Counted from the stretch's first letter, positions 1-10,925 are shown. The stretch is DNA of 64,000 nt from Nansenia antarctica (GCA_963989245.1 OZ022340.1:41448982-41512981); one strand, 5' to 3'. The notes: a model not told the origin generated them from the letters alone. A program made the numbers and translations.

Positions 1-1021
1 GATCATAAACTGATGTATTGATATATCTATGAAGTCCTGCCTTCATCAATATTTCCTGCATTGTATCCAATCCTGCAATAAAAGCTAAGAGTCTTTTCAG
101 GTCTCCCATTGCTGCTTGCGTTCCTGTCAGTCTCACGTCTACCTCTGTCGTCCACGCGTGTCCACCATCTTGGAGAACGGGGAGTTTCTCTATCACTTCA
201 GACAGATCTGTATGATTCCAAGGATGATATTCCATCTTGTTACCCCGAATCAGCACTGGACAGTTCTTCAATGTATTTGATGACATTCGATGACAATCTT
301 CCTCTTCCTCCCTTTCTCGTTGCTCCTTCAGCCATCTGTGGTGTCTTCCTTCCTCTCTTTCCGCTTTCTCCCGGCGTCTTCTCCCACCTTTCTTTTCGGC
401 TGTGGCTATAATCTTCCTGACCTGAGCGTTGTAGCCTCCATCTGCATTGTCGTCATCACTTGAGTCTTCACTGCCATCTTCGCTGTCATCTTCCTTGTCA
501 CTCCTGTCGTCCCCTTTTCCCCTTGGCTCCTTCTTCTTCTTCTTCTGGGAATGGTCCTCCAGTGCCTTAGCATATGGAGGGGGACTGGAGACTGGACACA
601 TGTTTGTGAATGGAATGTTCAATTTCTGTTCCAGTGTTCTGGCTAATTCATTTTTCTTTTCCGTTCCCATTTTTGCTGTTTTCTCATCCCAAGCTAATGC
701 TATTTTCTGCCCCTCTACCTTAAATAGATCTAAAATAGCTAACTCTAACCTGCGTTTCTCTGATCTGATCTTTCCTTTTTGATGTGCCTTGTGCACATTG
801 ATAAGTATTTCCAATGTTGCAATTATTTGTAAGTTAAGGGTGCCCTCTTTCGGCCACGGCTGTTCAATGTCTGCCCAACGGCTATTCCGTTTCGTAGACA
901 TTTTGCTAATTTCCCTAACAAGAGGATTCATTTTTTCCACTACAGCCATAGGGGATAAAGTAGCCAATATTCCACTATGTTCACTAATATCTTTTAACAC
1001 CTTACTCGAATTTGCCCCCAT
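1..1021 (-). CDS. Endogenous retrovirus gag, 5' part only (runs off window)
   Basis: Minus-strand frame open from an ATG at 1021 to the left edge, about 340 codons, no stop seen. It would encode the Gag precursor of an endogenous retrovirus. The second residue is glycine followed by a Ser-containing stretch, the usual N-myristoylation context of retroviral matrix. A matrix-like segment is followed by a PPPY late-domain-type motif (plus positions about 580), a lysine-rich then very acidic Ser/Asp/Glu linker (about 430-540), and a capsid-like region with Trp and Leu/Thr spacing typical of gammaretrovirus-like Gag (about 1-250). Homology is judged by eye, so the genus is open (gamma/epsilon-like). 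Nucleocapsid, pol and env would lie outside the window. The small plus-strand open frames here are antisense shadows. Confidence 0.7.
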   Translation of the reverse strand, partial: MGANSSKVLKDISEHSGILATLSPMAVVEKMNPLVREISKMSTKRNSRWADIEQPWPKEGTLNLQIIATLEILINVHKAHQKGKIRSEKRRLELAILDLFKVEGQKIALAWDEKTAKMGTEKKNELARTLEQKLNIPFTNMCPVSSPPPYAKALEDHSQKKKKKEPRGKGDDRSDKEDDSEDGSEDSSDDDNADGGYNAQVRKIIATAEKKGGRRRREKAEREEGRHHRWLKEQREREEEEDCHRMSSNTLKNCPVLIRGNKMEYHPWNHTDLSEVIEKLPVLQDGGHAWTTEVDVRLTGTQAAMGDLKRLLAFIAGLDTMQEILMKAGLHRYINTSVYD

Positions 1022-3254
1022 CTTAAGCTGATTGATTTATACTGCTCAATATGCTGAAAATATTCTATAAGGTGTACTTTTCTTACAACCCACCTTCTTT
1101 TGCCGTATCTGCTAAACAGATGCTAGTCTAACTTTTAACTGTGTCAACTGTCCACACAGAACACTACAATTCACAACAACAGATTGTTTCAGTGGTATTG
1201 TGTATTATTGACTTAAATGTAATCTATGTGTGTGTGTTTTAATCTAAATGTAATTTATGTGTGTGTTTTTTCACTTAAATGTTTTTTCCTTATTGTGTAT
1301 GAATATGTGTCACTTAATTGCTCATTCAATACTAATTATATTTCAGGTCAACTTACTTATTAAACTACAAAGGCTGGTCACACCTAAGTATTCACTGATC
1401 CACAAAAACCCTTTTACTGCTCAACTATCAAATATGTACTATTCTGCTATTCCTTAATCAAACACTGTGGAAATAAAATAAAATATGTAAATTACAAATA
1501 TTAATTACAACCTGTAAATAAATCAACTGTTAAATGAAAGGAATGAATGATTAGTTATTAATTACAACCTGTAAAGAAATCGACTTGTTATTTGAAAGGA
1601 ATGAATGATTAGTTAGACTTAGTCATTGTACAATCGTATACTTCATTGATGCAAACCTGTGAAGTCATTCAGCTATTTATCAAAATATCAAAAAAGGAAT
1701 GATTATCATTAGATTATCACAAAACAATTGATCAAAGTTTTGTGAAACAGATAATGAATGATCTGAATAATTAATTCAACCAATTAGTAATTAATTAAAT
1801 TAATTAAAGTAATGTAATATAGAACAATCATTTACAAACATCAATCTATGAGTGATCTCTACAGATCTCTCGTCAACATTCTATGCAAGCAGGCAGAGAG
1901 TCACAGAGCCGTTTTATTGGGGGTCATAAATATCTGTGCTGGAGGCACTGCTGTGACTTTGCTTAGGGAGAGCAGCCCTGTCTAGGCTCACACACAAGTT
2001 GCCTCATATGCTTTGACTTTAACCTAAAGTCACAATCTATTCTTTTACTTTTAACAAACAATGCTTAAACTTTTGTAATTCAACGATCACAACTTTATCA
2101 CAAAATGAAAAATGAAAGAAAGGGTTCGAAAGTGAGCTCCGCGCTCACTGCTGTGTGTGAAAATGAATGCACATGCGCGCATGCGCGAGTCTCCGTGTGT
2201 AATGGCTGTAAGCGCATGCGCGCGTTCCCCGTGTAAACTGCTCTGTTTTCCTGGTAACCGTACCTTTAAACTATTTAAAATACCCCGATGATCAATTCAC
2301 TTTATCTCTATCTTTAAAATACTACAGTCTATGTGAATGAATGTATCTTTATCTGTACGAGATAAGTAATGCAACAATCACACGCAGCCCCCTAGGGCGT
2401 TTCTGCCGCGTGAATGAAGGAATGTATTTGTGTACAAGCGCGGACGCTCGTGCATGTGTGAGCGCGCGTCTATTTGAAAACGAACAGGAGAGAAAGGGAG
2501 GGGGAGGGGTATTACAAGTCTTTGCCCTTTCTTCTGGGGAAAAACCGCTCCTGTGGGATTAGTCTCACAACATATACTTTGCTTTCCACAATAATGTTAT
2601 TTTCTACGACACAACAATTTCAAGATTATCTTTCAATGCAATTTAACTATTAGTTACCAAACTAATTCTCATTCAAATACTCATACAATGTATATGCTTT
2701 TTACACGGTCTCTTCACAGAGATATCTAAAGGCCTCTTTGTGCCCGCGTGTCCGCGCGTGCCTGAGCGTGCGTGTTTTTGCTCCGCTGACAAAGGACAAT
2801 GAGCAATGGCGTCTAAGACACACTTCTGGCCACAGTTCTGAAGATTCGATTTCTTAATCTATAACAATAATGCTCTTTCTTACAAAACAGACTTCACAGT
2901 CTACTTACACTTTATCAAATTAGGAAGGAATACTCATTCCATAAACACAATTTTACCGAATTTTACACAGACACACACGATATTCCAATACCATACAAAC
3001 AAATCACATACCTTACCATCAAACACTATATTTTACAAAAAACGGGCTTCAAAGTCCGGCCCTCTCACCAACCCCAGCTTAAAGATTATGAAAGGTTTGT
3101 TTCTATTCCAACAAGATACTCTACTTTAAGGTTGTTTTAGTCTCAAAGAAAATGTTTGAAAACAGCTGTTCCACACAATCATACCTTTCTTGCAGCTTCA
3201 GTTTTCAAACGTAGATTTCCCCTTCTAGACTCCGGGTTTTAGGCTCGCCATTAA
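1022..3254 (-). other. Long untranslated leader between retroviral LTR and gag
   Basis: About 2.2 kb without a convincing reading frame on either strand. It is AT-rich near 1500-1850 and has CpG-rich, alternating purine-pyrimidine stretches near 2150-2230 and 2735-2775. If the LTR at 3255-3598 is the 5' LTR of this provirus, the primer-binding site should start right beside it; a TGG-starting segment lies four bases inside the LTR edge (minus strand, about 3233-3250), but I could not match it to a tRNA. The leader is long for a retrovirus and may hold unrecognised inserted sequence. Confidence 0.4.
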
Positions 3255-3598
3255 TGTTGTATATTTTACCTTATTGGTTATGAATCAAAGAACAGTTATT
3301 GAGTTTAAGACGATTTATTTAAAGTACAAAAGTATACAGTTACCACAGCTGGAGTTCTGGTCTGCTCTGCTCTGTGGGGCTGGGGGTGGTTAAAGAGACC
3401 CCCCTGCTCTTGTGTTGTCCTTTTGTATCCCCTTTTCTTATGCAAATATCTACCAGTGAACCTATCACAGTCACCTAGATGCCTGTCCTATCACTTTCCC
3501 TATAGCTGGTCAAGGAGGGAGAAGGGGGCAGTCACCTGTGATGTCACTATGGCCTTAAGTCAGGGGGCAGGTCAGACCACAAGAGCCATTCCACAACA
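3255..3598 (-). repeat. LTR of the endogenous retrovirus (344 bp)
   Basis: On the minus strand this block begins TGTTGTGG at 3598 and ends TACAACA at 3255, so it has short inverted ends TGTTGT/ACAACA. Inside, on the minus strand, there is an A/T-rich TATA-like stretch near 3420-3435 and an AATAAA polyadenylation signal near 3312, in the order promoter then polyA site expected of an LTR. It sits upstream of gag in the right orientation. The partner LTR and target duplication are outside the window, so the call rests on ends and internal signals only. Confidence 0.55.
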
Positions 3599-3929
3599 CT
3601 CCCCCACAGCATATATACAGGCCCATATCATATACAATCTATGCATGTGTGTGTGTTTAAGTAGAAATAAACTACATCGATCCACATGATGAACTGGCAG
3701 ACGTTACGTTCACCGAACAGCGGTAGCAGAGGCTGGGTGAGTGGAGCGTCAACACGCTAGGTAACGTTTGAGCAAACACAAACACAATACTGACAAACAG
3801 ATCGATTTGACAGTAAGCCCAGGGTAGAGACCAATGGTACCACGTTCGCCAGGAGTAGATGATCTGCTGCAAACTAATAATAATCATAAAAACATTCAAA
3901 ACAACCGGAGAGCAGCGGCAGCTAATCGC

Positions 3930-5148
3930 GCCAGCGTTCACTCGCGCCAGTTGCCAAGCGACGGAAATGGATCGGAGAAGAAAGGAGGGGATGGGATTGA
4001 GAGGGCATGTGGTTGCCCGCTTCGATGTGATGAGTGTGAGAATGTCATCGGGGGAGAGGGGGGAAAAAGATGACAAGCCAGAGACCGAGTGTCGAGCAGA
4101 GAGTTTGGAAGGGGTGTTAGCATCGTTGGTAGGAGGAGGGGAAAAGGTGCTGCTGATGTCGTCCACCTTTTTTTCAAAGTAGGTGACAAAGTCATCGGCA
4201 GACAGGGAGCAAGGAGGAGGGGGAGGAGGTGGATTAAGGAGTGTGGAGAAAGTGCAGAACAGTTTTCTAGGATTAGAGGCAGAAGAATGTATTTTGGAAT
4301 GATAGGATGCTTTAGCAGCTGATGCAGAGGAGGCGTAGTTGGAGAGGAGAGAGTGATAGAGGTTAATGTCATCAGAGAGGCCAGTTTTTCTCCATTTCCT
4401 CTCAGCTGCCCTGAGCTCTAGTCTACAAGCATGTAGCGTTTCAGAGAGCCAGGGAGCCCGAGGAGAGGATTGAGCTGGCTTCAAGGTTAGTGGACAGAGG
4501 ATGTCGAAGGATGAGGTGAGAGCGGACAGGAGGGTGGAGGATGCTGCATCAGTGGATAGAAGGGAGAAGGATTCAACAGAGGGTAGGGAGGATAAGACAG
4601 AAGATGAGAGGGTGGTGGGGGACAGGGTACGTAGGTTGCGACGAGAGGGTCTTAAGTGGTTAGGGGCTGACAGGGAAGAGGTGGTTTTGAGGGGAAGGGA
4701 GAAGGATATAAAGAGGTGATCAGAAACTGGAAGAGGGGTAACAGTAAGGTTGGAAGTGTGGGAGGATCTGGTGAAGACAAGGTCGAGCTGATTGCCTGCC
4801 TTATGAGTCGGAGGAGAGGGGGACAGGGTAAGGCCGAAGGAGAGGAGAAGGTCAAGTACTCCAGATGAGAGAAGCTTCTCTGATTGGAAGTTGAAGTCAT
4901 CTAGTAGTACGAGTGGAGTGCCATCATCAGGGAAGGAGCTGAGAAGGCCATCCATCTCGCCGAGGAAGTCAGCGAGCTGGCCTGGGGGGCGATAGATGAC
5001 AACAATGTGGAGTTTGACAGGGGAGGAGACAAAAACAGCATGGAATTCGAAGGAGGATATTGACAGGTGTGACAGGGGAAGGACAGTATGTGACCACTTA
5101 GGCGAGATGAGGAGTCCTGTGCCTCCCCCTCGACCAGAGGGTCTAGGG
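3930..5148 (-). pseudogene. LINE (L2/CR1-like) endonuclease and start of RT, truncated
   Basis: The minus-strand frame is open from about 5148 to 3930. It encodes the C-terminal half of an apurinic-type endonuclease with the catalytic neighbourhood LLDDFNF (around 4900) and the SDH motif (around 4715), then the basic linker that precedes reverse transcriptase in jockey/CR1/L2-type LINEs, including CSLSADDFVTYFEKKVDDI. The RT core is missing: homology ends near 3930-3960 and the rest of the frame down to 3672 looks unrelated. The 5' side is cut by the hAT end at 5149. A dead LINE copy; the exact clade needs a database comparison. Confidence 0.7.
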
Positions 5149-5858
5149 CAGGGGTGTCAAACTCATTTTCACCGAGGGCCACATCAGCATAATGGCTGTC
5201 CTCAAAGGGCCAGATGTAACTTATAAATGTAACCAAATGTAATGTAAAATAAATGTAACTACTCCTTAATGTTAAATAACTCTGAATTTATTACTTATTC
5301 AAGTTAAAACATTACAGTTGCATAGAAAAAAAATGTTTGCTTGTTGCTCCGTTATAAATCCTTTTAATTTGTCAGGTTATGAAACCCACATAACTCCATC
5401 AATCAAGGATCAAACTATTCAAGTGAATAAAAAAACAAACATCAAACACAAGTTATAACTTTGATCAAAACGTTTGTCATAGTTAAAAGGGGCTTAATTA
5501 TTGTAAAATCTAAAATTGTGAGCTGCTAATAACATGTGTGACAGATGTAGCATTTTACAAAAAAAGAAATTGTCTGTCTGTATCTGGTCGGGACACACCT
5601 GCTCACAGACCTTCAGCATGCACTGCTTCAAAAATGCTCCCTCTGAATAAGACTTTGAAGCGTGGGCGATTTCTTCAGCCACAATAAAGCTAGCTTTCAC
5701 TGCCGTATTGTTTTTGGCTGTGGCTTTCGTGAACAAATTCTGCTGAGACCGCAGTTTGCCTTTTAATTCTTGTGCAATTTGTTGCTTTTCTTGAAGGCTA
5801 GCTCCGTGTTTGGTGTCAAAATGCCGACGTAGATTGTACTCTTTGACAACCGACACCC
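5149..5858 (-). pseudogene. hAT (Charlie-type) transposon fragment
   Basis: The plus-strand edge at 5149 reads CAGGGGTGTCAAACTC, the terminal inverted repeat of Charlie-type hAT elements. The minus frame 5494-5856 encodes a BED-finger-to-transposase segment (EYNLRRHFDTKHG, then a long helical stretch) like that of hAT-derived vertebrate proteins of the GTF2IRD2/ZBED type. Only the N-terminal part of a transposase remains; it is cut at about 5858 where a different hAT end begins, so no right terminal repeat or matching target duplication is seen (the bases before 5149 are GTCTAGGG). Non-functional. Confidence 0.65.
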
Positions 5859-6990
5859 AGGCCCAGATTAACGCCCTAGGGTGACCAGACTTGATGTGTG
5901 CCCGCCCCCCCCCCCCACCAGAGATTTACAAGAGCATATAACTACAGTACAGGCTCATCACAGTTGGGCCTAATGCCGTAGTATAGCCTTTACACTGATG
6001 CTCAAATCTGAATGCAACTCACATCCCAATGCAACACGACTTTCTAAATATAGGCTAATTATTTCCATCATAAATGGCCTGAGACTACATGCAAAACCAT
6101 AACAAAGGGGGGAAATCCACATACTGTATACTACAATAAAACAAGCTCAATACCAACCAAGTCCAATAACGACTGTTGCAGGCATATAAGAATAAGAACA
6201 TATTTTCTGTCAGCATTAATGAAGCGTACTACAGGTATTATGGAAATAAACAGCGCCTCTCTCTTTGCCGCTCTGCTCACCTTTGTGATGCTGTATCAGA
6301 CGTAGGCTATAGCCCTGTGCGTCACACAGGCCCAAATCAGCCACAGCGTCATATTAGCCCGAAATAATGATAAGTACCTTTAGCGGAACTTATTTTTTCT
6401 TGATTTTACGCAGGCAAAGTCGTTTACTAAATCCTCAAAGTCCATCTCTTTGACCAACTCGGATTCAATTTCCAGCAGGGAATCTTATTATTATCAGGCC
6501 TCTTTTATTGCACTATAGTTCTCTCTCAACGCTTTGGTAGAGTCAGCCCTACAACTCCATCTAGTTGCCTACTGGACAGTGGGTTTAGAGTCCTGCTGAT
6601 GTTCACATCCTTATTTTTAAATATCCGGCTCCATCGGTGAGGGGATGCTGCACAAAATGCATACAATGACTGAAGTAGGTCAAAGAAATCAGTCGCATCC
6701 TTACAGCTATTAATGCTGTTTACACCGACAAGATTAAGGGAATGTCCAGCACAGGGCACGTAATGGATCAGGGGGTTTGCTTTTTTAAGATGCGCCTGGA
6801 GGCCGTTATATTTACCCGACATGTTACTGGCGTTGTCGTAACCTACCTGTCTCAAATCTTTCCCCAAATGGAAGCGCTTTGGCTCAATGCTTCAACACAT
6901 GCTGTCGGCAGGTCACTGCAGAATTCCAAGGTCAAAAAGCATTTCATCACATCCTGGATTGAAGGATCTGGTGGGAGGAGCCACCGACTT
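5859..6990 (-). pseudogene. hAT transposase remnant (ZMYM1-like, DUF4371 type)
   Basis: The minus frame 6526-6867 carries GYDNASNMSGKYNGLQ and HYVPCAGHSLNLVG, the conserved central block of hAT transposases related to ZMYM1-type proteins. A second frame just upstream (6852-6990) continues it N-terminally through a frameshift near 6850, and a C-terminal tail containing DFEDLVNDFA lies at about 6375-6480 in yet another frame. The three pieces in the right order identify one decayed transposase read right to left. 5880-6370 shows no recognisable protein and includes a C-homopolymer at about 5909. The right side is cut by the Harbinger-type element at 6992. Confidence 0.7.
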
Positions 6991-6991
6991 A

Positions 6992-7933
6992 CGGCCAAGC
7001 TCCACCATGGCCATCGAGCGTTGCGTCTAATGTACGTTGCGTCCGAAATTGGGATCAAATGCATTGTAATCAATGAAAGGTGCTCCACCTGCTGCGTTGC
7101 GTCACGTCAGCGTTGCGTCCGATGGCTGCGTCCAAAGTAGACTTTCAAAAAAGTTTGATTTTTGACGGTGGATGGACGCAGACGTCACAATGAGACGCCC
7201 CACGTGGGCGCCGTGGGGCACCCACGTGGGGCGTCAATCACCGCACCTGTGGTGAACTCTTGTTGCAGTAATGGACGACGAACGGCTCATCCTTGACAAT
7301 AAGTGTATTAAAACCGCTAGCAGATGTGGATAAATTAAGCTATACGTACCCATAATTGATGAAAGAGATGTAAGAGAATGTAGGTGCTCTCCTGATCCAG
7401 AAATTCCCGCTATGAACGTCTTTGTTAATAACCGAGCGCTCTGAGCTCTCCTCGCGCTCGGTGGAGCATATGACAGTATGACATTTCCTACTTGACTGGG
7501 GTCACACTTTATTCCCTTATAGATGATCCACAGCTGCTCAAACTATCAACTGCAACTCTGTTGATATGTAACTAGATTTATGGTTAAGGATAGGGTTAGA
7601 TTTAAGGTTAGGGCAAGGTTTAGGATTAGTGGTTAGTTAGTTGAAATGTTGTTGACAGTTAGTTGAACATCTACTGAACTAGCAACTATCTATTTGGGAA
7701 TATGTAGATAAAATATTACCCTGATTGGAAAATGTTCTGTATGATGTTGTTATTGTTAACTTGTGGACATAATTGCAGTCAAGGGTGAAATTACTCCCGT
7801 ATACAAAAAATGCCAGTGGAGCTAGAGTAGAACGTTGACGTTGACGCGACGCAGCAGTGTGGAGCTTGGACAACGGGAAGTTGACGCAACGTCGATGGCG
7901 AGTTGACGCGACGCAGCAGGTGGAGCTTGGCCG
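6992..7933. mobile_element. Harbinger-type non-autonomous DNA transposon, 942 bp, TTA duplication
   Basis: The ends are inverted copies: CGGCCAAGCTCCACC at 6992 and its complement ending at 7933. They are flanked by TTA at 6989-6991 and TTA at 7934-7936, the 3-bp duplication characteristic of PIF/Harbinger. Subterminal regions on both sides carry repeated GTTGCGTC/GACGCAAC motifs, possible transposase binding sites. A short frame starting ATGGACGACGAACGG at about 7272 resembles the opening of Harbinger nuclease genes but stops soon after. 7195-7230 contains a near-perfect palindrome around CACGTGGG. It interrupts the hAT remnant on its left. Confidence 0.7.
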
Positions 7934-8079
7934 TTAGCCGATTGGAAATCCATCCTGGGCCGCAGTGGTGAGTGTGGTGTTTTTCCTTTGCTAGATAATG
8001 TTCCAAGTGTCCTGACTCAGCACAGACATGATTGTCAACAGTTTACTCTGTGTCCCAAAAAGCCCTACAGCTCAAGGTT

Positions 8080-8141
8080 GGCGATGTAGCTCAGTGGTAA
8101 AGTGCATGTCTGAGGTCCATGATTCAATCCCCTGCATCTCC
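8080..8141 (+). pseudogene. tRNA-Ala pseudogene
   Basis: The A-box region (TAGCTCAGTGG) and T-arm (ATTCAATCC) match vertebrate tRNA-Ala. The acceptor halves GGCGATG and CATCTCC pair with one mismatch. The anticodon arm is shortened by about ten bases, leaving no anticodon, so this is a dead copy. Confidence 0.6.
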
Positions 8142-8228
8142 AAGAAGTTCTTAGATGATGCCTACATTTTGAGCAAAGGCTACTGCTTCTGTATCCATAC
8201 TGTACTATGTCATACTGTATGTTGTGTG

Positions 8229-8281
8229 TAGAGCATGAGACTCTTGATCTCAGGGTCGTGGGTTCGAGCCCCACGTTGGCG
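8229..8281 (+). pseudogene. tRNA-Lys(CUU) 5'-truncated pseudogene
   Basis: Identical in most positions to the tRNA-Lys genes at 9104 and 10606 from the D-arm onward, but the first about 20 bases are replaced and one G of the 3' acceptor run is lost. It is the damaged left edge of the tRNA array. Confidence 0.65.
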
Positions 8282-8517
8282 AAGGTTTTCTCCAAGTAAA
8301 CGTTACTCTGTACACTGCCATCAACATTCCATCCCCCAAAAACCAAATGGTGGAAGGTGTCTGGTCCTTCAGTTCAGTCTTTCCAGTCAAATGCACAGAA
8401 TAGCGCTGTTTCTGCATGGCCTATCTGAAGGAATGGAAGCCTTGGAATCTCGTCACGTACAATCTGCAGTTCTCTAATGAACAACAATGCTTTGAAGCCC
8501 TTTGATCATTTTCTATC

Positions 8518-8592
8518 GGTGCTGTGGCTTAGCTGGTGAAAGCACCTATCTTATTAACAGGAGACTCTGGGTTTTGGACCACAGCAGCTCCT
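8518..8592 (+). pseudogene. Thr-like tRNA pseudogene, copy 1
   Basis: 75 bases resembling vertebrate tRNA-Thr(AGU) in the A-box (GTGGCTTAGCTGG), anticodon stem and acceptor ends, but the T-arm is broken (GGGTTTTGGACC instead of GGTTCGAATCC) and the loop reads CTTATTA, giving a UAU at the anticodon position. Probably not functional. Confidence 0.55.
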
Positions 8593-8954
8593 CTGCTTGC
8601 CTACTTCATGATGGATGCCTGGTTTGTTCTCTTGCATTGATGGCCAAAGTCCAAAATTGGTCACCAATTGGTTCTTGCCCTTGTTAATACCAGTGACGAT
8701 CAATTCAATGCCTTACCTTTGAGGTACGCTGACAATGTAAACAGACCATGGCTTCAACTCAACATTCACACTGCAGGCTATTTCTTTACAAAATAGAATT
8801 AACAGGACACTGCATACATTTTTACCAAAGAGTAAGGCTTAAAATGCATGAAGTACAATCATTTTCTACAATATAAGTTCAGTAATCAGAAGGAAGTAGG
8901 AATAATCTGTCACGGCGCATTTTCTCAGAATGGAGAGATAAACCCAAAAGCTGT

Positions 8955-9045
8955 GCTCCAGGTGAGGCTTGAACTCTCAACCTCGGCATTGCTCTGCTGC
9001 ATACTGTTGTATAAGTACCGCGCTAACCGATAGCGCCACAGGAGC
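8955..9045 (-). tRNA. tRNA-Ile(UAU) with intron, copy 1 (degenerate)
   Basis: 91 bases. D-arm, anticodon arm with CUUAUA and an intron after the anticodon, variable loop and T-arm follow the vertebrate tRNA-Ile(UAU) pattern. This copy has a D-stem change (GCGCTATCGG), a T-arm change (GAGAGTTCAAGCC) and lacks two bases in the D-arm/anticodon-stem region, so it is probably decaying. Confidence 0.55.
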
Positions 9046-9103
9046 CTCTGCATCTTAAATTCCTAATCCTTGATGTCACGAAAGCTCTGAAGATGAGCAA
9101 GTG

Positions 9104-9176
9104 GCCCGGCTAGCTCAGTCGGTAGAGCATGAGACTCTTAATCTCAGGGTCGTTGGTTCGAGCCCCACGTTGGGCG
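9104..9176 (+). tRNA. tRNA-Lys(CUU), copy 1
   Basis: 73 bases beginning GCCCGGCTAGCTCAG and ending TTGGGCG. The acceptor pairs as in vertebrate tRNA-Lys(CUU), and the anticodon stem TGAGA/TCTCA encloses CTCTTAA with CUU. The T-stem has one change (GTTGG for GTGGG), weakening one pair compared with the copy at 10606. Confidence 0.75.
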
Positions 9177-9405
9177 GAGGTTTTCTCCAAGTAAATGTGA
9201 CTCTGTAACCTGCCATCAACATTCAATCCCCCAAAAACTAAATGGTGGAAGGTGTCTGGTCCTTCAGTTCAGTCGTTCCAGTCAAATGCACAGAATAGCG
9301 CTGTTAATGCATGGCCTATCTGAAGGAATGGAAGCCTTGCAGTCTCGTCACGGACAATTCTCTAATGAACAACAATGCTTTGAAGCCCTTTAATCATTTT
9401 CTATC

Positions 9406-9480
9406 GGTGCTGTGGCTTAGCTGGTCAAAGCACCTATCTTATTAACAGGAGACTCTGGGTTTTGGACCACAGCAGCGCCT
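9406..9480 (+). pseudogene. Thr-like tRNA pseudogene, copy 2
   Basis: Same degenerate Thr-like unit as at 8518, with GCGCCT at the 3' acceptor. The broken T-arm is retained, so all copies probably descend from one already damaged gene. Confidence 0.55.
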
Positions 9481-9842
9481 CTGCTTGCCTACTTCATGAT
9501 GGATGCCTGGTTTGTTTTCTTGCATTGATGGCCAAAGTCCAAAATTGGTCACCAATTGGTTCTTGCCCTTGTTAATACCAGTGACGATCAATTCAATGCC
9601 TTACCTTTGAGGTACGCTGACAATGTAAACAGACCATGGCTTCAACTCAACATTCACACTGCAGGCTATTTCTTTACAAAATAGAATTAACAGGACACTA
9701 CATGCATTTTTACCAAAGAGTAAGGCTTAAAATGCATGAAGTACAATCATTTTCTACAATATAAGTTCAGTAATCAGAAGGAAGTAGGAATAATCTGTCA
9801 CGGCGCATTTTCTCCGAATGGAGAGATTAACCCAAAACCTGT

Positions 9843-9935
9843 GCTCCAGGTGAGGCTCGAACTCACAACCTCGGCATTGCTCTGCTGCATACTGTTGTAT
9901 AAGTACCGCGCGCTAACCGATTGCGCCACAGGAGC
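9843..9935 (-). tRNA. tRNA-Ile(UAU) with intron, copy 2 (best copy)
   Basis: 93 bases. Read on the minus strand: acceptor GCTCCTG, D-arm GCGC-loop-GCGC, anticodon stem with CUUAUA, a 19-20-base intron just 3' of the anticodon, T-arm GTGAGTTCGAGCCTCAC and 3' acceptor CTGGAGC. This matches the known vertebrate tRNA-Ile(UAU) including its intron. Acceptor position 6 is T where vertebrates have A, leaving one T-T mismatch shared by all copies. It decodes AUA codons if expressed. Confidence 0.8.
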
Positions 9936-10019
9936 CTCTGCATCTTAAACTCCTAAACTCCCAATCTACAATTCTCTAATGAACAACAATGCTTTGAAGC
10001 CCTTTGATCATTTTCTATC

Positions 10020-10094
10020 GGTGCTGTGGCTTAGCTGGTCAAAGCACCTATCTTATAAACAGGAGACTCTGGGTTTTGGACCACATCAGCGCCT
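10020..10094 (+). pseudogene. Thr-like tRNA pseudogene, copy 3
   Basis: Same unit; anticodon loop here is CTTATAA (UAU in the anticodon position). T-arm broken as in the other copies. Confidence 0.55.
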
Positions 10095-10456
10095 CTGCTT
10101 GCCTACTTCATGATGGATGCCTGGTTTGTTTTCTTGCATTGATGGCCAAAGTCCAAAATTGGTCACCAATTGGTTCTTGCCCTTGTTAATACCAGTGACG
10201 ATCAATTCAATGCCTTACCTTTGAGGTACGCTGACAATGTAAACAGACCATGGCTTCAACTCAACATTCACACTGCAGGCTATTTCTTTACAAAATAGAA
10301 TTAACAGGACACTGCATGCATTTTTACCAAAGAGTAAGGCTTAAAATGCATGAAGTACAATCATTTTCTACAATATAAGTTCAGTAATCAGAAGGAAGTA
10401 GGAATAATCTGTCACGGCGCATTTTCTCAGAATGGAGAGATTAACCCAAAAGCTGT

Positions 10457-10547
10457 GCTCCAGGTGAGGCTCGAACTCACAACCTCGGCATTGCTCTGCT
10501 GCATACTGTTGTATAAGTACCGCGCTAACCGATTGCGCCACAGGAGA
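10457..10547 (-). tRNA. tRNA-Ile(UAU) with intron, copy 3
   Basis: Canonical T-arm and D-arm as in the copy at 9843, but two bases shorter in the D-arm/anticodon-stem region and with the first acceptor base changed (plus strand reads GGAGA instead of GGAGC). Functionality is doubtful. Confidence 0.65.
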
Positions 10548-10605
10548 CTCTGCATGTTAAACTCCTAATCCTTGATGTCACGGAAGCTCTGAAGATGAGC
10601 AAGTG

Positions 10606-10678
10606 GCCCGGCTAGCTCAGTCGGTAGAGCATGAGACTCTTAATCTCAGGGTCGTGGGTTCGAGCCCCACGTTGGGCG
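10606..10678 (+). tRNA. tRNA-Lys(CUU), copy 2 (canonical)
   Basis: 73 bases, fully consistent with vertebrate tRNA-Lys(CUU): seven-base acceptor stem GCCCGGC, D-arm TAGCTCAGTCGGTAGAG, anticodon arm with CUU and perfect T-arm GTGGGTTCGAGCCCCAC. The internal A and B boxes are intact. The best candidate for an expressed tRNA gene in the array. Confidence 0.88.
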
Positions 10679-10850
10679 AAGGTTTTCTCCAAGTAAACGT
10701 GACTGTAAACTGCCATCAACATTCCAACCCCCAAAAACCAAATGGTGGAAGGTGTCTGGTCCTTCAGTTCAGTCGTTCCAGTCAAATGCACAGAATAGCG
10801 CTGTTAATGCATGGCCTATCTGAAGGAATGGAAGCCTTGCAGTCTCGTCA

Positions 10851-10925
10851 ACTCACAACCTCGGCATTGCTCTGCTGCATACTGTTGTATAAGTACCGCG
10901 CGCTAACCGATTGCGCCACAGGAGC
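10851..10925 (-). pseudogene. tRNA-Ile(UAU) 3'-truncated copy
   Basis: The 5' three quarters of the tRNA-Ile gene are intact, including anticodon and intron, but the 3' acceptor half and part of the T-arm are replaced by tRNA-Lys downstream flank at about 10850. A recombination scar between units. Confidence 0.7.

Noticed and set aside
109..1031. Three plus-strand frames
   Set aside because: Antisense of the retroviral gag frame.
4501..4719. Plus-strand charged frame
   Set aside because: Antisense of the LINE endonuclease/linker frame.
8502..8687. Repeated 61-codon frames in each tRNA unit
   Set aside because: They run straight through the Thr-like tRNA and vary with spacer mutations.
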